Shown piece by piece: positions 41,301 through 53,670 of a stretch of 64,000 nt of DNA (positions are counted from its first letter, which is position 1; every line of letters begins with the position of its first letter). The DNA comes from Rhabditoides inermis (lineage: Eukaryota > Nematoda > Chromadorea > Rhabditida > Rhabditidae). Both the position numbers and the translations under genes were made by a program. A model generated the notes under the pieces. It ran no database searches. It was not told the origin of the DNA and was given only the letters and a program-made list of their open reading frames with translations. Where the stretch lies: contig CAWZYM010000183.1 of the NCBI GenBank assembly GCA_963966185.1, positions 208,501 to 272,500 on the forward strand, written 5' to 3'.

Positions 41301-44300
41301 TTTTGTTTATAGTTTACGACGTGTTCAGGTGTGCACGACACCAAACATTGATGGCTGGGTCTGTACGAGTGCCGCGAGAATAACAAGTGGAGTGGTGGGT
41401 TGCGAATTCGGTGGGGGCGTGAAAACATGTCGATGACTCACTTTGCGTGGAGTAGTTGCATCCAGCAACATGGCTCTGTGTCCGACCCGTCCAAACCCCA
41501 GTACTGTAGCTCCTGCAACCGTTCAACTCTTCCCAATAGTCATGAATGTGTTATGAAATCTTTGAGGTCAAAGCTTCCAAACCGCCCGGACCCCAGTACT
41601 GTGTAGTATGCTATGTTAGATATTTTCGCTCTACATGTATTATTGAGAATAATATGGACACGACATATTGTGACTGTGAAACGTAGATGAACAAACAACA
41701 ATCGTATATAGTCGGATGGGATCCTATATGCATCGGTGACATTTCACATGTTGTGCAGTTTTCTGCAACACAACATGTATGTCATCAAATATCCAAAACG
41801 CTTCCATTTGTAGGAATCGAACCCGTGAGCAGCACGCAGCGATTGTGCGCTGGCGGCGCAAACTACCACTGCGCCATAGAGGCAGTGGTTAAGGGATCGA
41901 AGAGAGAGCCCATCTAGCTCCACTGTCCTCTTCAGTGTACAATGATGAGAGATAACGCGCAAACATACCTACGAGATTCAATGATCTCTCAGTATGAGCC
42001 TCAATGGCGCAGTTGTTGAGCGCGCCGTCAGCGCGCGATCGTTGCGAGCTACCCAAAGGTTCGATTCCCTCTCACAAAACGTTTTGGATATTTGAAGACA
42101 AACACGTTGTGTTGCACGAAACTGCACAACATGTGAAATGTCACGGATAGCATATAGGATCCAATCCGACTATACTGAAGAATATGAATAACATTACTGT
42201 TTTTTTGTAAATGAGCTCTGAGGAAATTTTGTGCGAGACTCTGTGCTTTACAATAACACACATAACAATGTGCAAAAAACATGTATATAATGCAAAAAGA
42301 GAATAATAACCAATGATACAAATTTCTGGTCTAGTGGTCATATCAGCATAGTGAGAGAGAACGAGAGATATTACGACAACTACAACAAAACACAAACACA
42401 AGAGAGAAATGCAAAAGTTGTAGAGAACTGTTAGATATAAAGTAAAATGAAGAGAGTCAGACACAAACACAATTGCATGAGTGCTAGAGAACTGTTAGAT
42501 ATAAAGTAAAATGAAGAGAGTCAGACACGAGCCGATAATGCTCACCTCTTCGAACAGCGGTCCGCACACGTCGGTGGGATAGTGCAGCTTGCCGGTGCGG
42601 TAGTAGTTCAAAATCTGGAACAATAATAATTTTATCTACTATGTACGTGTTAGATTATTAAAACAACATTTGAATGATTATTCATATAAAAGTATAGATA
42701 ATTACGACTACAAACTACAAACAACATATAAAAACGATAAATGGAAGAATTCTGCTACACACCTGCGCGAACACAGCCGGGTGTCGGTCGAAGAAGTACT
42801 CGTTGAGGAGAGGGTCGAAGTTGGCGAGTGAGGGAGTCAACCTGAAGGGAAAAATCTCATTCTACTGGTGAGAGAACTGTGCAGTTTTAGTTCGCCTCTC
42901 GACGCTGACTATAACGTGAGGTAGATGTTTGTGTTTTCAAAACATATGGTTGATTTTAATTTAATTTAATTTATCTCAAAAAGTACATTACAAGCTGACA
43001 CTAGGATCTGACCCTATGTCTAACAAGCCTCGTTCAACGGGTGTAAAGTTTCTTTGAGTCATTATTAGTTAAATACCATGGCAAAACATATGTATTTAAT
43101 GCGTCACGGTTGTTAAATGTTTGTTGACAATTGTTGTTGAACATTTAGCAATTGAATTTATTTGAGTCGGCGTTGTAAATGTCTCATCAACGTTTGTTTT
43201 CGTCTGCGCTCTCTCATCAAATGTTTCATCAACATTTTTTCAGAACGTGACATGGACAGACATTGGACAGAAACTCATTAACAAAAATACGATTGACTAT
43301 TCACTAATGATTGACATAACGTACTCACAATCTAACATTGACTTTCGACCTTTGACCCGCTCATCCCCGTTGCTAAGCAGTGTTTCTCACAGCGCTTAGC
43401 CCTTGTGGTGTACCGTACGCACTTGTTGTATAGTCAGGATATATCAATTCTGGATGATTGATTAAATGATTAAATGTACCCACCTGGACAGCCTGGTCGC
43501 TGGAATCTTCTTTAGTGTGGCGTGGTAGGTCTCGTGCCGCACTCCACCCACGTTGAGGACCACTCGCTCGTCCATACCGGCAAAGTTGGGATTAGTAATC
43601 ATAAATTCACGTTTATCACGTTCGGATAATAATGCCTGCAAAAATTTGTAATGAAATTACGTGTCACCTTTTTCGTCCAAAAGTACCTGCAATACCTGCA
43701 TACTTTCTAGAATCGAGTATACACGCTACACGGATAGACAACAACAGAGTGAAGAGTAAAAGTCAAGTTTTGTGTATTGACATACACTATCAAAGAATTG
43801 AATATTAGTCCTAGTAGAATAGTATAACATAGTTAGGAGAAATAATACAGAGAGAGAGAGAGAGAGAGTACAGGACATGCTATGAAGAGTGTTTATCACT
43901 TCATCAGTCCGAACATGTGTCATTTCGTGAAATAACAAATAACACGACGCAAGTTGCCCCCGAGAGAAAGAGAGAGAGAGAGAGAGAGGAGAGGGAGAGA
44001 GAGAGAGAGAGGGGGAGAGAGAGAGGGGGAAAGAGAGAGGGAGAGAGAGAGGGAGAGAGAGAGGGAGGGAGAGGGAGGGAGGGAGAAAAAGAAGATGAGA
44101 GAGAGAGAGAGAGAAAGAGAGAGCGAAACCAGTAAACTCGAAAGTGCGCCTGCGGCATTTCATAGGAAATGAGTTCGGGTTTGCGTGTGTGGGTTTGACT
44201 TCTGATTTCTGTGTCTCGGGTTACAAAGAGGGAATGAACAAACAGATGACTCGCAATAACTATAACAGCGCACATCACTTCACATTAGCCGTGCACCGAT

Positions 44301-44827
44301 TCCGAGAATACGGCATGGCTTACGGACTCACCAAAGTGCATACAAAGAAGCATAGACAAGGGAGCAAGAGACTAAAACTGCGAGGGAGAGTGAGGGAGAG
44401 AGATAGAGAGGAAGAGAGGGAGAGAGAGAGAGGGAGAGAGAGGGGAGAGACAGAGGGAGAGAGGAGAGAGAGAGACGCGGGTCGCGTGTCAGACGCGACC
44501 CGCTCAAGCGTTCCCGAGAATGGGTTGGCGGTGTTTCCTTCTCTTCCGCTATACTCTGTTTATTCTGTTTACACGATACACACTTCACTAACTCGCGGTT
44601 TTTCGCCAGTTGAATTTCATCTACGATGACTTTTTGATGCTTGGACAGACATTTTCACACATGCGTAGACTCAACAAAGATGTTTTATTAGAGCTGAGTC
44701 TAGCCTAGTCCGATCAAATTCAGAACCAACAACATCAAAATAGCTAATTCGTACATCGAACGAAGAGCGTCGTCAATGCAACTCGGGGAATCAGAATAAT
44801 CTGCATTAGAGTTCGCGTTAATAGGCA

Positions 44828-44881
<54 letters not shown>

Positions 44882-46305
44882 GTCTCTCTGTCTCTCACCC
44901 TCTCTCCTCTCTCCCTAAAGAAGCGAAAAATTATAGGTCATGATCGCAAGAACTTAAAAACCTATTCTCTGATTATCACAATTGGGTCTTTTTTAGTCAG
45001 ATCAAATGCAAAATTCAAAACTAGTCGTGAAAAGAACGAAGAGAGAAGTTAATGCAGCGGAATCAGAATAATCTGCATTAGAGCTTGTGTTAATAGGAGG
45101 CATGTTCGTTTTTTTCTCACTGAAGTAGCGAGAAACTATAGGTCACGATCGCACGGGACTTTCAAAATACGTGCAAACGTGCACAAAATGTGCACCATTG
45201 CAGATGCGAACACATTCCGAAAGGCATTGGATGTATAGTGAAAACGGGGCGGATATTCGGCTATATGTAAATGCATATTGCTTATGATTTATGACATATC
45301 GTGTTTTCGACAGACACGACAACGCGGTTTTTTTTCCTTCGCTCCCTTGTCGCCAAGAAAACATGACAACATCGTCACTCCAGAATTCAGCGGTCAGTAT
45401 TTCGATGCACTAACAGAAAAAGAACAAGAACATAAAAACAACATGTATAAATTCAAAATGATTCCTATGAAAGTTGCATACATACATGGGCAATCGAGGG
45501 ATGAAAGACCGAAAGTAGAGAGAGGGCTGGTAATGTATGCATGATTCTACTGCCTCGCGCTTTCATGGATCATATCACATGAAGGAAGAGAAAGGCGCTA
45601 GTCTACGGTATATGACTCGCGAAATTACTTCGCCAGTACTGCAGTTGCACATCGAGAATGTATTGAGGTGGTGAGAGGGGGGGGGGAGATGGGGAGAGAG
45701 AGAGAGAGAGAGAGACAGAGAAAGAGACAGAGCTAAGGAGGGATGAAACGAAAGCCACCCAGGAACCAGGAATAGGTACTCTGGGATTTGAGTGGGCCTC
45801 GGCTAGCTTCCGAAGTGGCAATTTCCTCTCTCACTGTGTGTCTCTGTGTCGCGCCACGCGTTTTCGAGTCAGACAGCGGCGAGAGAGCGTGTAAACGTGA
45901 GAGAGCGCAGACAGATGACTTGTGGGGGGAAGTGAGGTGAGGCAGTGCGAAGTGCGAAGATATACATTAGAGACATGTAATTTCAATCGGAAGGCACATT
46001 TAGACTTGGATGAAATGCGGATATGCAATAACTACTGCGGTGCAAGTACTGCCAGAGTTCCTTTCGTCAAGGTTGTAAAAAGGAGGCTGTGAACCTAGCG
46101 CGCGCAATAATGAGGTCGTAGCTGGAAATTTGCATACGCCAAGATCACTGATGTCTAGGAGGTGCGCTCAAAGAGAATTGTAATTCTGGAAATGGAGAGA
46201 GTTACGCGTTACGTGTGAAAGAGACACTCCCGAATTCGCTCCAGCAAAGGAAGAAGACGGGAAATTGACTATTCAAGATTCTCTCTCCCCCCCCTCCTCT
46301 CTCCC

Positions 46306-46352
<47 letters not shown>

Positions 46353-46967
46353 GCGTGAAACCAGCGGAAGACATTGTTTCGTGCAATATTTAAAGGTGGG
46401 AGGCACGAGGAGAACGAGACGCGAAGCTTTGTCTATGGAACACTCGCGTGTGAGAGAAAAGTGAGAAGTAATGAACGGCAAGTGTGAACGGATAGACGAG
46501 GACAAATGAGGTAGTCATGCGACACACATACAAGAGTGTAACGTGTGGAGGTGAGATAAAGGTGAAGGTAACGTGAGTATGTGCCAAGTGACGAGTGACA
46601 CACTAGACAGATGCACGCTCAAGTGTTCCGTGTTACAATTAGTGACATATGTTGCGGAAACAAAGGTGACACACTCACAAATTTTGTTTACAAAGAACAA
46701 TGCTGCAGTTTTCGAGCGGCGAAAGTAGACTGGAGGTGCAGAGATGGGTGAGGTAGAGGGGAGGAGGAGACGGTGAAGGAGGCGGAGTGGGTAAGTAGAA
46801 GCAACACTGGCGCGCACAAAGAGAATAGCGGGCGCCACTCATCGCCGGGGAGGTTGAATAATGGAAGGGATTTCCAGCACCGCTCCCCTCCTTTTTATTT
46901 CGGGAACGCCTCAAACTCCAAAACGGAACACACCTCACCCCCCACATCACAGCGGAAGCTCACGAAT

Positions 46968-47007
<40 letters not shown>

Positions 47008-48780
47008 CCACCCCTCCCCCTATAATTTGCTACATGTAACTTGCCCGCCGGTCGAAAGAAGAGGCGCGATAAAGGCCAGGAAAAGTGACTAGCAAAAGAG
47101 ATAACACAATCAAAGGGTTGTCTGGCGGCGGCAATTCGATCTTCAAAGTGACATTTTGACAAACATCACACGTTTAGGACGGTTCTTTCCAAGTACTTAC
47201 GGCTGGTGAATAAGTAGTTTTGTCGTTTCGTGTTTCAAATTCACATTTTGCAAAAAAAAAACACATGTTTCACACTTCCTTATCAGAATAGTAAATCGCA
47301 TAATTGAAAAATTTCAGGTACATGTGAGCAGTTAAAAATAGAAGTTTGGATGTTTGAAAAATGTTTTACACCCTGCCTCAAACACTAAAGGACTAAATCA
47401 GCATATTCTAGTGTATCCTTCGTTTTTTCAGAGTAAGCGACTCTGGTTGAGTATGAGAAACACTTGATTCCTTGAGTTAAAAAGTGTTAGTGAACATTAA
47501 TTGAGCGAGTTAGAAGCAGTAGCAGATGGTTCATAAAGTAAGATAACAGAACAGAACGAGCACTACCAAGTCAGAAACATATGGATACATACTAAAACAA
47601 CGGTATAGCATAACTTCAAAGAAGACGTGGTCGTTCATTCAGCTGGTGAATATTAGCATCATCCGCACATTTCAGAAACGCCCAGGGCACAAAAGAACGC
47701 GCGTAAAATATCCCCGGAACCGAGTGGCTCGCTCGTAAACGTTAGAGGGTCTTCGAATCATAGGGTAATCGAAATCATATGGCTTTGAAATTTGAGGCAG
47801 TGTATGAGAAAAAATAGTGATATGGGCAAATGGGTGGTCTCCAATTCCCAAGAATTAGCATATTTTGAAGAAGCAGGAGTAAAAACTCTGAAGGGAAGAG
47901 GGCCATAGAAGGGCTGTGATTTGTTGCGTGGCTACCATCTGCCACAAAATCGAATAGAAACGTGCGCGCAGATTTGCATAGACAAATCTCTCCAATTATT
48001 TCCGACAATGAAATTAGGGGGTTTCGACTGGAGAAGAAAGGGCTTGCCTTTCCTGTCTCTTTATGGGTCCTCATAAAAACTCACACACTGCAATGATTGG
48101 CTAGGATGTCTTGAATGGTGAAAGAGAGGACAAGGCCTGGCAACCAATTTTATTTTAGTGGAGAGTGTGAAGTAGCAGACAGAAAACTGCAAAGAGATGA
48201 AAATACACACATTGTGCTTTGCGCGCCGGCAGAAAAAAATTGAATCAGCAAGTGGACAAAGAGAAATAGAAGCCGCGGGATTTGATGTAGCCGAAAATTT
48301 GATGTGCCGGCGACAGCGAATATACACACTGGTGGAATCGTGTTTTCAATGCAATAATCTCTTTTTAGAAACAGAAATAGGAAGCATGGAAGTTGCTAAT
48401 GTGATAACGTGGTTTCTAAACGTCGTTTAGGAAACATGCCAACGTGGATAAACAAAATAAAATGCACACTGACTGGAAACAGATAAAACGTGTGGAATGA
48501 CGCCTCGCACTTTGTATTCGATTCAAATCAGAACAGAAAACAGAGAATGCGTGAAAACATGACTGGTTTTGTAGCAATGAAACTAAATCGTGAATAATCG
48601 AAAACAAATCTGTACATACAATTTCCGTTTATATGTTTTTCATATAGATGACAAACAAAACTGTTTTTTTCAAGTCATATGTACATATAAAAATAAGTTA
48701 CCGTCTCTCATACTGGAGTAGGAGCTTCTCCGATCGTTGCTCTGATCGAGCATGTTGAAGTCATTGGGAGGATAGAGCAT
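37512..48780 (-). CDS. Shaw/Kv3-family voltage-gated potassium channel (EGL-36-like)
   Basis: Exons in phase from T1 to stop: 43635-43484, 42841-42763, 42614-42546, 41512-41442, 41137-41020, 40967-40887, 40747-40643, 40431-40363, 40193-40086, 39969-39842, 39663-39621, 39576-39496, 39439-39371, 39084-38986, 38463-38371, 38300-38219, 37932-37861, 37632-37612, probably 37579-37553, and 37519-37512. A first coding exon with ATG directly behind an acceptor is 48780-48702. The T1 domain reads [59 protein letters not shown]1 is [14 protein letters not shown]2 VCNxWFTFE-like ([18 protein letters not shown]), S4 [15 protein letters not shown], the filter TMTTVGYGD, S6 LPVPVIVSNF. The tail has [19 protein letters not shown] and ends -TVV or -SVV, a PDZ-ligand-like end. 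As a family it forms tetrameric K+ channels in excitable cells. One intron is GC-AG. The joint between the first exon and T1 is out of phase, so an exon in the 5-kb intron is missing from my model. Confidence 0.92.
38464..38985 (-). repeat. Tandem decoy copies of the exon end plus donor (channel intron)
   Basis: The true junction on the minus strand is CCCTGTGCCG|GTCAGT (38986/38985). Related copies of this edge, read on the plus strand as ACCGGCACAGGGA-TACT, recur at about 38671, 38801, 38858 and 38925. ATCAATCTGCTTC and CATCTGTTCACTG words repeat between them. The intron seems built by repeated duplication of the exon border. Confidence 0.7.
40361..40362 (-). other. GC 5' splice site (GC-AG intron)
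   Basis: The exon 40431-40363 ends TTTCCGCAG and the next bases on the minus strand are GCAAGT. Only this border keeps the frame into [21 protein letters not shown] matches the strong consensus around GC donors. Confidence 0.8.
41707..42174. mobile_element. Foldback element B with two tRNA-like modules (second copy)
   Basis: A 468-bp copy of element A in inverse orientation, with ends TATAGTCGGATGGGATCC and GGATCCAATCCGACTATA. The tRNA-like modules are at 41810-41883 (minus) and 41998-42072 (plus), again facing outward. It lies in the channel intron between the T1 exons 42614-42546 and 41512-41442. Confidence 0.85.
43330..43472 (+). repeat. LINE 3'-end-like repeat
   Basis: Matches 160-290 closely (GCGCTTAGCCCTTGTGGTGT, then the pol-like TCAGGATAT and GGATGATTGATT tail). 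It ends 12 bp from the donor of the T1 exon of the channel gene. Confidence 0.55.
43636..48701 (-). other. First large intron of the potassium-channel gene (5.1 kb)
   Basis: Contains GA microsatellites at 43850-43870, 43968-44130 and 44386-44475, TC tracts at 44829-44900, 46286-46350 and 46973-47005, and otherwise unique AT-rich sequence. A near duplicate pair occurs: GGAATCAGAATAATCTGCAT at about 44788 and 45058, followed in both by TTAGAG(C/T)T and GTTAATAGG. At least one coding or alternative first exon must lie here to restore frame, but I could not identify it. Confidence 0.55.
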
Positions 48781-48783
48781 CTC

Positions 48784-49536
48784 CTGAAATGCGATACTAT
48801 GCAAATCATATCAAATACCATACAAACGCATAAACACCCGAAACCTGAGTCTGTAAATAGGAGGTGTTCTTATAAACATATATATCACTCAAAAAGTGAT
48901 ATTTGAAAGATGGGGTGAATAGAGAGGAGTAGAGAAACCAGTGAACTTTAAGTTTTAAAAGATGAGAAAGAGGGGAGAGGAGAGAGGGGTAAAGTGAGGG
49001 AAGTGACTGACTGTTACCACCACCACACAAACTCGTAAATAAATTCGCCTTCCGCATATTCCAAATATGAGATGGCGGGTTTCGCATAAATAAATCCGAC
49101 TCGCAAACGCTGGCTGTCTGTGTTCGCACGATATCTCTCCACGGGATAAGCAGTCGAATCGAGACAATATTTATACTTTTGAGAATGCAAGTATAAAACT
49201 GTCGGTAAGTCGTAACAAGTGTGTATTTCTTTGTTTCTGTGGTGTCTTGTCTATTTGAAACGTAATTGTATCAGCGGGATTCGGCTGATGGAAGCACTAT
49301 GTATTTATAATGAAATAGGTAGTAAAAAGTAACTTTGTCGTGATTCACATACTTGTAATATACTTAGTGATATCTGATTCGAGATATGAATTCTGATTCT
49401 GATTATGTAGTGTAAAGGTGAAGGAATACTGGATACAGTTTCCCAAAAGACATGAACCGAAACTGATGACGTAGAGGAGAAGTGCACAGGAGGTGCAATT
49501 GAGAGTGAGAGAGAGGATCCATCCGAGAACATTCTC

Positions 49537-49595
<59 letters not shown>

Positions 49596-49708
49596 GCCCC
49601 CCCCTTCTCAATTTCTATCATCCCTATCTATCAGCGGGATTCGCTTGTTGCTTGAAATTGGAGCTGCCGCCCCGGTCGCGGCGACCCTAATAGAGTGCTT
49701 GTCGTGCA

Positions 49709-49752
<44 letters not shown>

Positions 49753-50154
49753 CGAGAGAAGAGAGAGAGAGAGGAGAGAGAGGACAGAGAGGAGAGAGGA
49801 GTGAGAGAGGAGTGAGAGCAGAGAGGAGAGAGGGGAGAGAGGGAAGGAGGAGAGAGAGAGAGAGAGAGTGAAAGAGTGAATAACATCATTCTCAATCAGA
49901 GAATCAAGTGTGGAGAGTGTTGGAAGGAATGACTACATCGGATAGCAAGCAAAGATGATGATTTTTAAACTCCTCATGTCCGCTTATCACAACCTTCTAA
50001 CGAATCGAGAGACGCGAGAAAATACGACGAGACTATATATATATATATTGATCTGATCGGACGGAATAGAATAAGACACGCTCGAAAAAAGAGATGCCAA
50101 TTCACAAACTGGTTATTGTTGGATGATTGAATGAAATTGTGCAAGAGCTTTGTA

Positions 50155-50204
<50 letters not shown>

Positions 50205-50528
50205 CAATTGCCATGCAAGTGAGTGGCTATAAAAGAAGACAAAAGATGCTTGTGCGTCTCACTACAAACAGCAAAATAGACAAATTAGCCAGTCTCCCAT
50301 TGTCATTTGATCTTATTAGAAGATACTATAATGGGATGTTTTTGGTTGACTCAAAAATACATGCCAAAACACACCCAAAAACTCTGAGTGAAGGAGTGAG
50401 AGTACGTGTGAATGTGTATGTATGCATTATGTGACTGGAAATTGTCGACGGAAGTATTTGTTGCAGCCTTTCAACACGAAAGTAGCCTGGTGAAACTACC
50501 TGATCAGCAAAATTCGAAAAAACCTGCG

Positions 50529-50592
<64 letters not shown>

Positions 50593-50656
50593 TTACCTGC
50601 CTCGTTTACAGATTGCTGATACTCAATAGATAAAGACAAATCATTCCACTGGCAGT
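48784..50656. other. Divergent intergenic region between channel and protease genes
   Basis: About 1.9 kb with head-to-head genes. It holds TC/GA microsatellites (49533-49598, 49711-49870, 50161-50199, 50531-50591) and one GAAACGTA at 49257. No TATA box or ORF could be assigned. Confidence 0.6.
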
Positions 50657-52045
50657 ATGCGACCGTTCGCGTGAGTTTGTATTAACATATTTTTTTAAAA
50701 ATTATATTTCATTATTATATTATCGTTTTATATTATTATCAGAAAGTGAAATTAAATTCATTGTTGATTTGTTTCGTGAAAATACTTGTTTTGTAAGAGT
50801 ACGGATTATTATTTGTTGTTTATCTATTTACTGTCCCGATCACAAGCTTTGACCATTCGGCCGTGACGTCACGGCCCGGGCCGTGACATAGCGTGACATT
50901 GATTATATATCGTTATCTGATCAAACTAAAAATAAACCAAGAACACCGATAATTTCAGCATGCAAGATTTGCCCGGAAAGCATATTTCAATCTCATTTTC
51001 ATCAGTCAAATTGACACCCGGGTGTTCATGTGAGAAACACGATTCAGCATGAAAAGAAGCCGCTGTGATAGAAGTCACATTGAGTATAGATAAACAAACT
51101 TCTGGACTTATACCTATCGATATATTGTTGATCTGTATACAAAAAATCACAGTAAAGTTTATTTAATTCATCGAGTTATTTCGATGCAAAGTGGCTGTTT
51201 CAAATTGACATCTTTCGATCCATACACTTTTCACTGGCTCAATGACGTCCGATCGAAATGGGAACTGCACCACTGAACTTCCCATGTTTCACTCCATCTT
51301 ATTATAATGTTGTTTCAGCATTTCGTTTTCATGATTTCCGCTATGTTTTCATTCTCGAGTCTTGTTTCGAGAACCCGGTGCGAGAGGGGAGGGGGCGGGG
51401 CGTAGAGAAGTCGCGTCTCTTTGGCTGTGCCCTGCCACAGGCGGGCGAGACTGCGATGCGATAGCACGTATGTATGACTTCCCTCATTGTGGTGCGGTTC
51501 CCATTTCGATCGGACGTCATTGAGCCAGTGAAAAGTGTATGGATCGAAAGATGTCAATTTGAAACAGCCACTTTGCATCGAAATAACTCGATGAAAGAAA
51601 TAAACTTTACTGTGATATTTTGTATACAGATCAACAATATATAGATAGGTATAAATCCAAAAGTTTGTTTATCTATACTCAATGTGACTTCTATCACAGC
51701 GGCTTCTTTTCATGCTGAATCGTGTTTCTCACATGAACACCCGGGTGTCAGTTTGAATGATGAAAATGAGATTGAAATATGGTTTCCGGGCAAATAATGC
51801 ATGCTGAATTTATTGGTGTTATTGGTTTATTTTTAGTTTGATCAGATAACGATATATAATCTATGTCACGCTATGTCACGGCCCGGGCCGTGACGTCACG
51901 GCCGAATGGTCAAAGCTTGTGATCGGGACAGTATTTGTTTATTTTCCAGAGCAAGCACGCTTTCTAAAGAGCAGCTGATTGATATCAATGATTTCACTCC
52001 GCAGGAAGCGAGGAGGATCAAGAAGGGACGGTGGGTGGTGGACAA

Positions 52046-52087
<42 letters not shown>

Positions 52088-53632
52088 TGAGAGAGAGAGA
52101 TAATGAGGAAGAAGAGGGAGAGAGAAATTGAAAAAAAGAGAGAGAAAGGGGGAAAGAGAGGAAATGAATACGAGTCAAACAGAATGAGAGTGTGAGAAGG
52201 ACAATACAGGGAGGTATAGTTAGAGAGACCGAAATAAAACTGGCATTATCATATGAAAAACATGAATGTTATCATTGGGAAAATGGTAGAAATCAAGAAC
52301 AGAAAATATTGCATGCTGCAGCAAAAAAGTTGATATGCCGAGTGCTTGAAACGTATGTGGTTTATTTACTCAGAATGCACAGCAAAAAAAACTAAGCTAA
52401 AAAAAAACTACCGTATGATAGTCTGATTTATTTGATGATTGTACCATCTGATTCAGCTCCCGCGCTTCGCTCGTCGCTCTGGTGTGCGCTTTCGTGATGA
52501 CCGGATTCTACATCGGATACCTGTGAGTTACATACGAAAGGAAGGCCTGCAAAAACACTGCAATTTTGTGAGAAATCCGTAAATCTAGATTGCTAATGGA
52601 CACATCATGAAAAGTATGCTACACTAGCACCAGTTACGTTTCAGAACCAGAACTTTTTCAAGCAGACAATGGGTAAAGTAGTATCCCCAAACTAGCTAGT
52701 TTTTTCAAGACATCTCACAACAATCGGTTCGATTCTCGCTAAGTGCGTCTTGCCAAATTCTCAAAAATGCAATTCGATGTGGAGAGTGAAAAAAATCATT
52801 CCAGCAAGCACCGCTCCCCCTCGCCCACCCTCGACTCGGCTGCCTACGCACCAGAGCTGCCCTTTCAGGACAGGTTCACGAGGTTTATGGAAAAGTATGT
52901 TTTACATTTTATCATGATCCTCGTATATTCCAAAAACTTTCATTCAATTCCATCAGATTTGGCCGCGAGTACGAGTCGCAGTCGGAGACTATGCAGCGAT
53001 TCGGGGAGTACGAGAGGGAGCTGAGGAGGGTCGGCGAGCATAACAGGAACAAGTGCGCATGTCTGCCTGTCCCGTGTCCGTCTGTGTGTCTGTCCCGTTT
53101 CTGTCAGCTTGTCCGTTTGTCTGTCCGTCTGTCTTTCGATTTGTTTGTCTCTCAGTGCGTCCGTCCGTTTGTATCTATCAGTCCGTCCGTTGGTTGGTTC
53201 ATCAGTACAGATCTAATTACCATCCCTATTAAGGGCGCACGGAGCAGCCACAGTGTTCGGCGAGACCGAGCTGTCCGACTGGACAGACGAGGAGTTCAAG
53301 AAGGTGAGTGGTCTGATTCCGGTCTGAAATTGTTATTATTTCTCGCAACATCACGTCGAATAAGTGTGGCTAGTGAAACATAACGGGTGCTACCAGTGGT
53401 TTATTTTGTCATTGTATTCAGTTTTAGACGGATTATGTTGGAGTAATATGTTTTGAACTAGTCTAGTAAAGATAAAGCTTTTACCAATTACATAATGGTT
53501 TGTAGAGCTGAACAAATAGTGAACGTGAAACGTAAATAAAATATTTTTCAGTCTCTTCTTCCGATGACGTTCTACAAGCGACTGCACGAGGAGGCATCGT
53601 TCATTCAGAGGAACCCGCCCAAGGTTGGAAGA

Positions 53633-53670
<38 letters not shown>

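Noticed and set aside
41314..41526. 70-codon minus-strand ORF as a separate gene
   Set aside because: The correct reading of this stretch is the channel exon 41512-41442 ([17 protein letters not shown]) in another frame with matching phases.
35191..42072. Functional tRNA genes
   Set aside because: A and B boxes are good, but the acceptor stems do not pair and each module is embedded in a transposon arm; treated as tRNA-like modules only.
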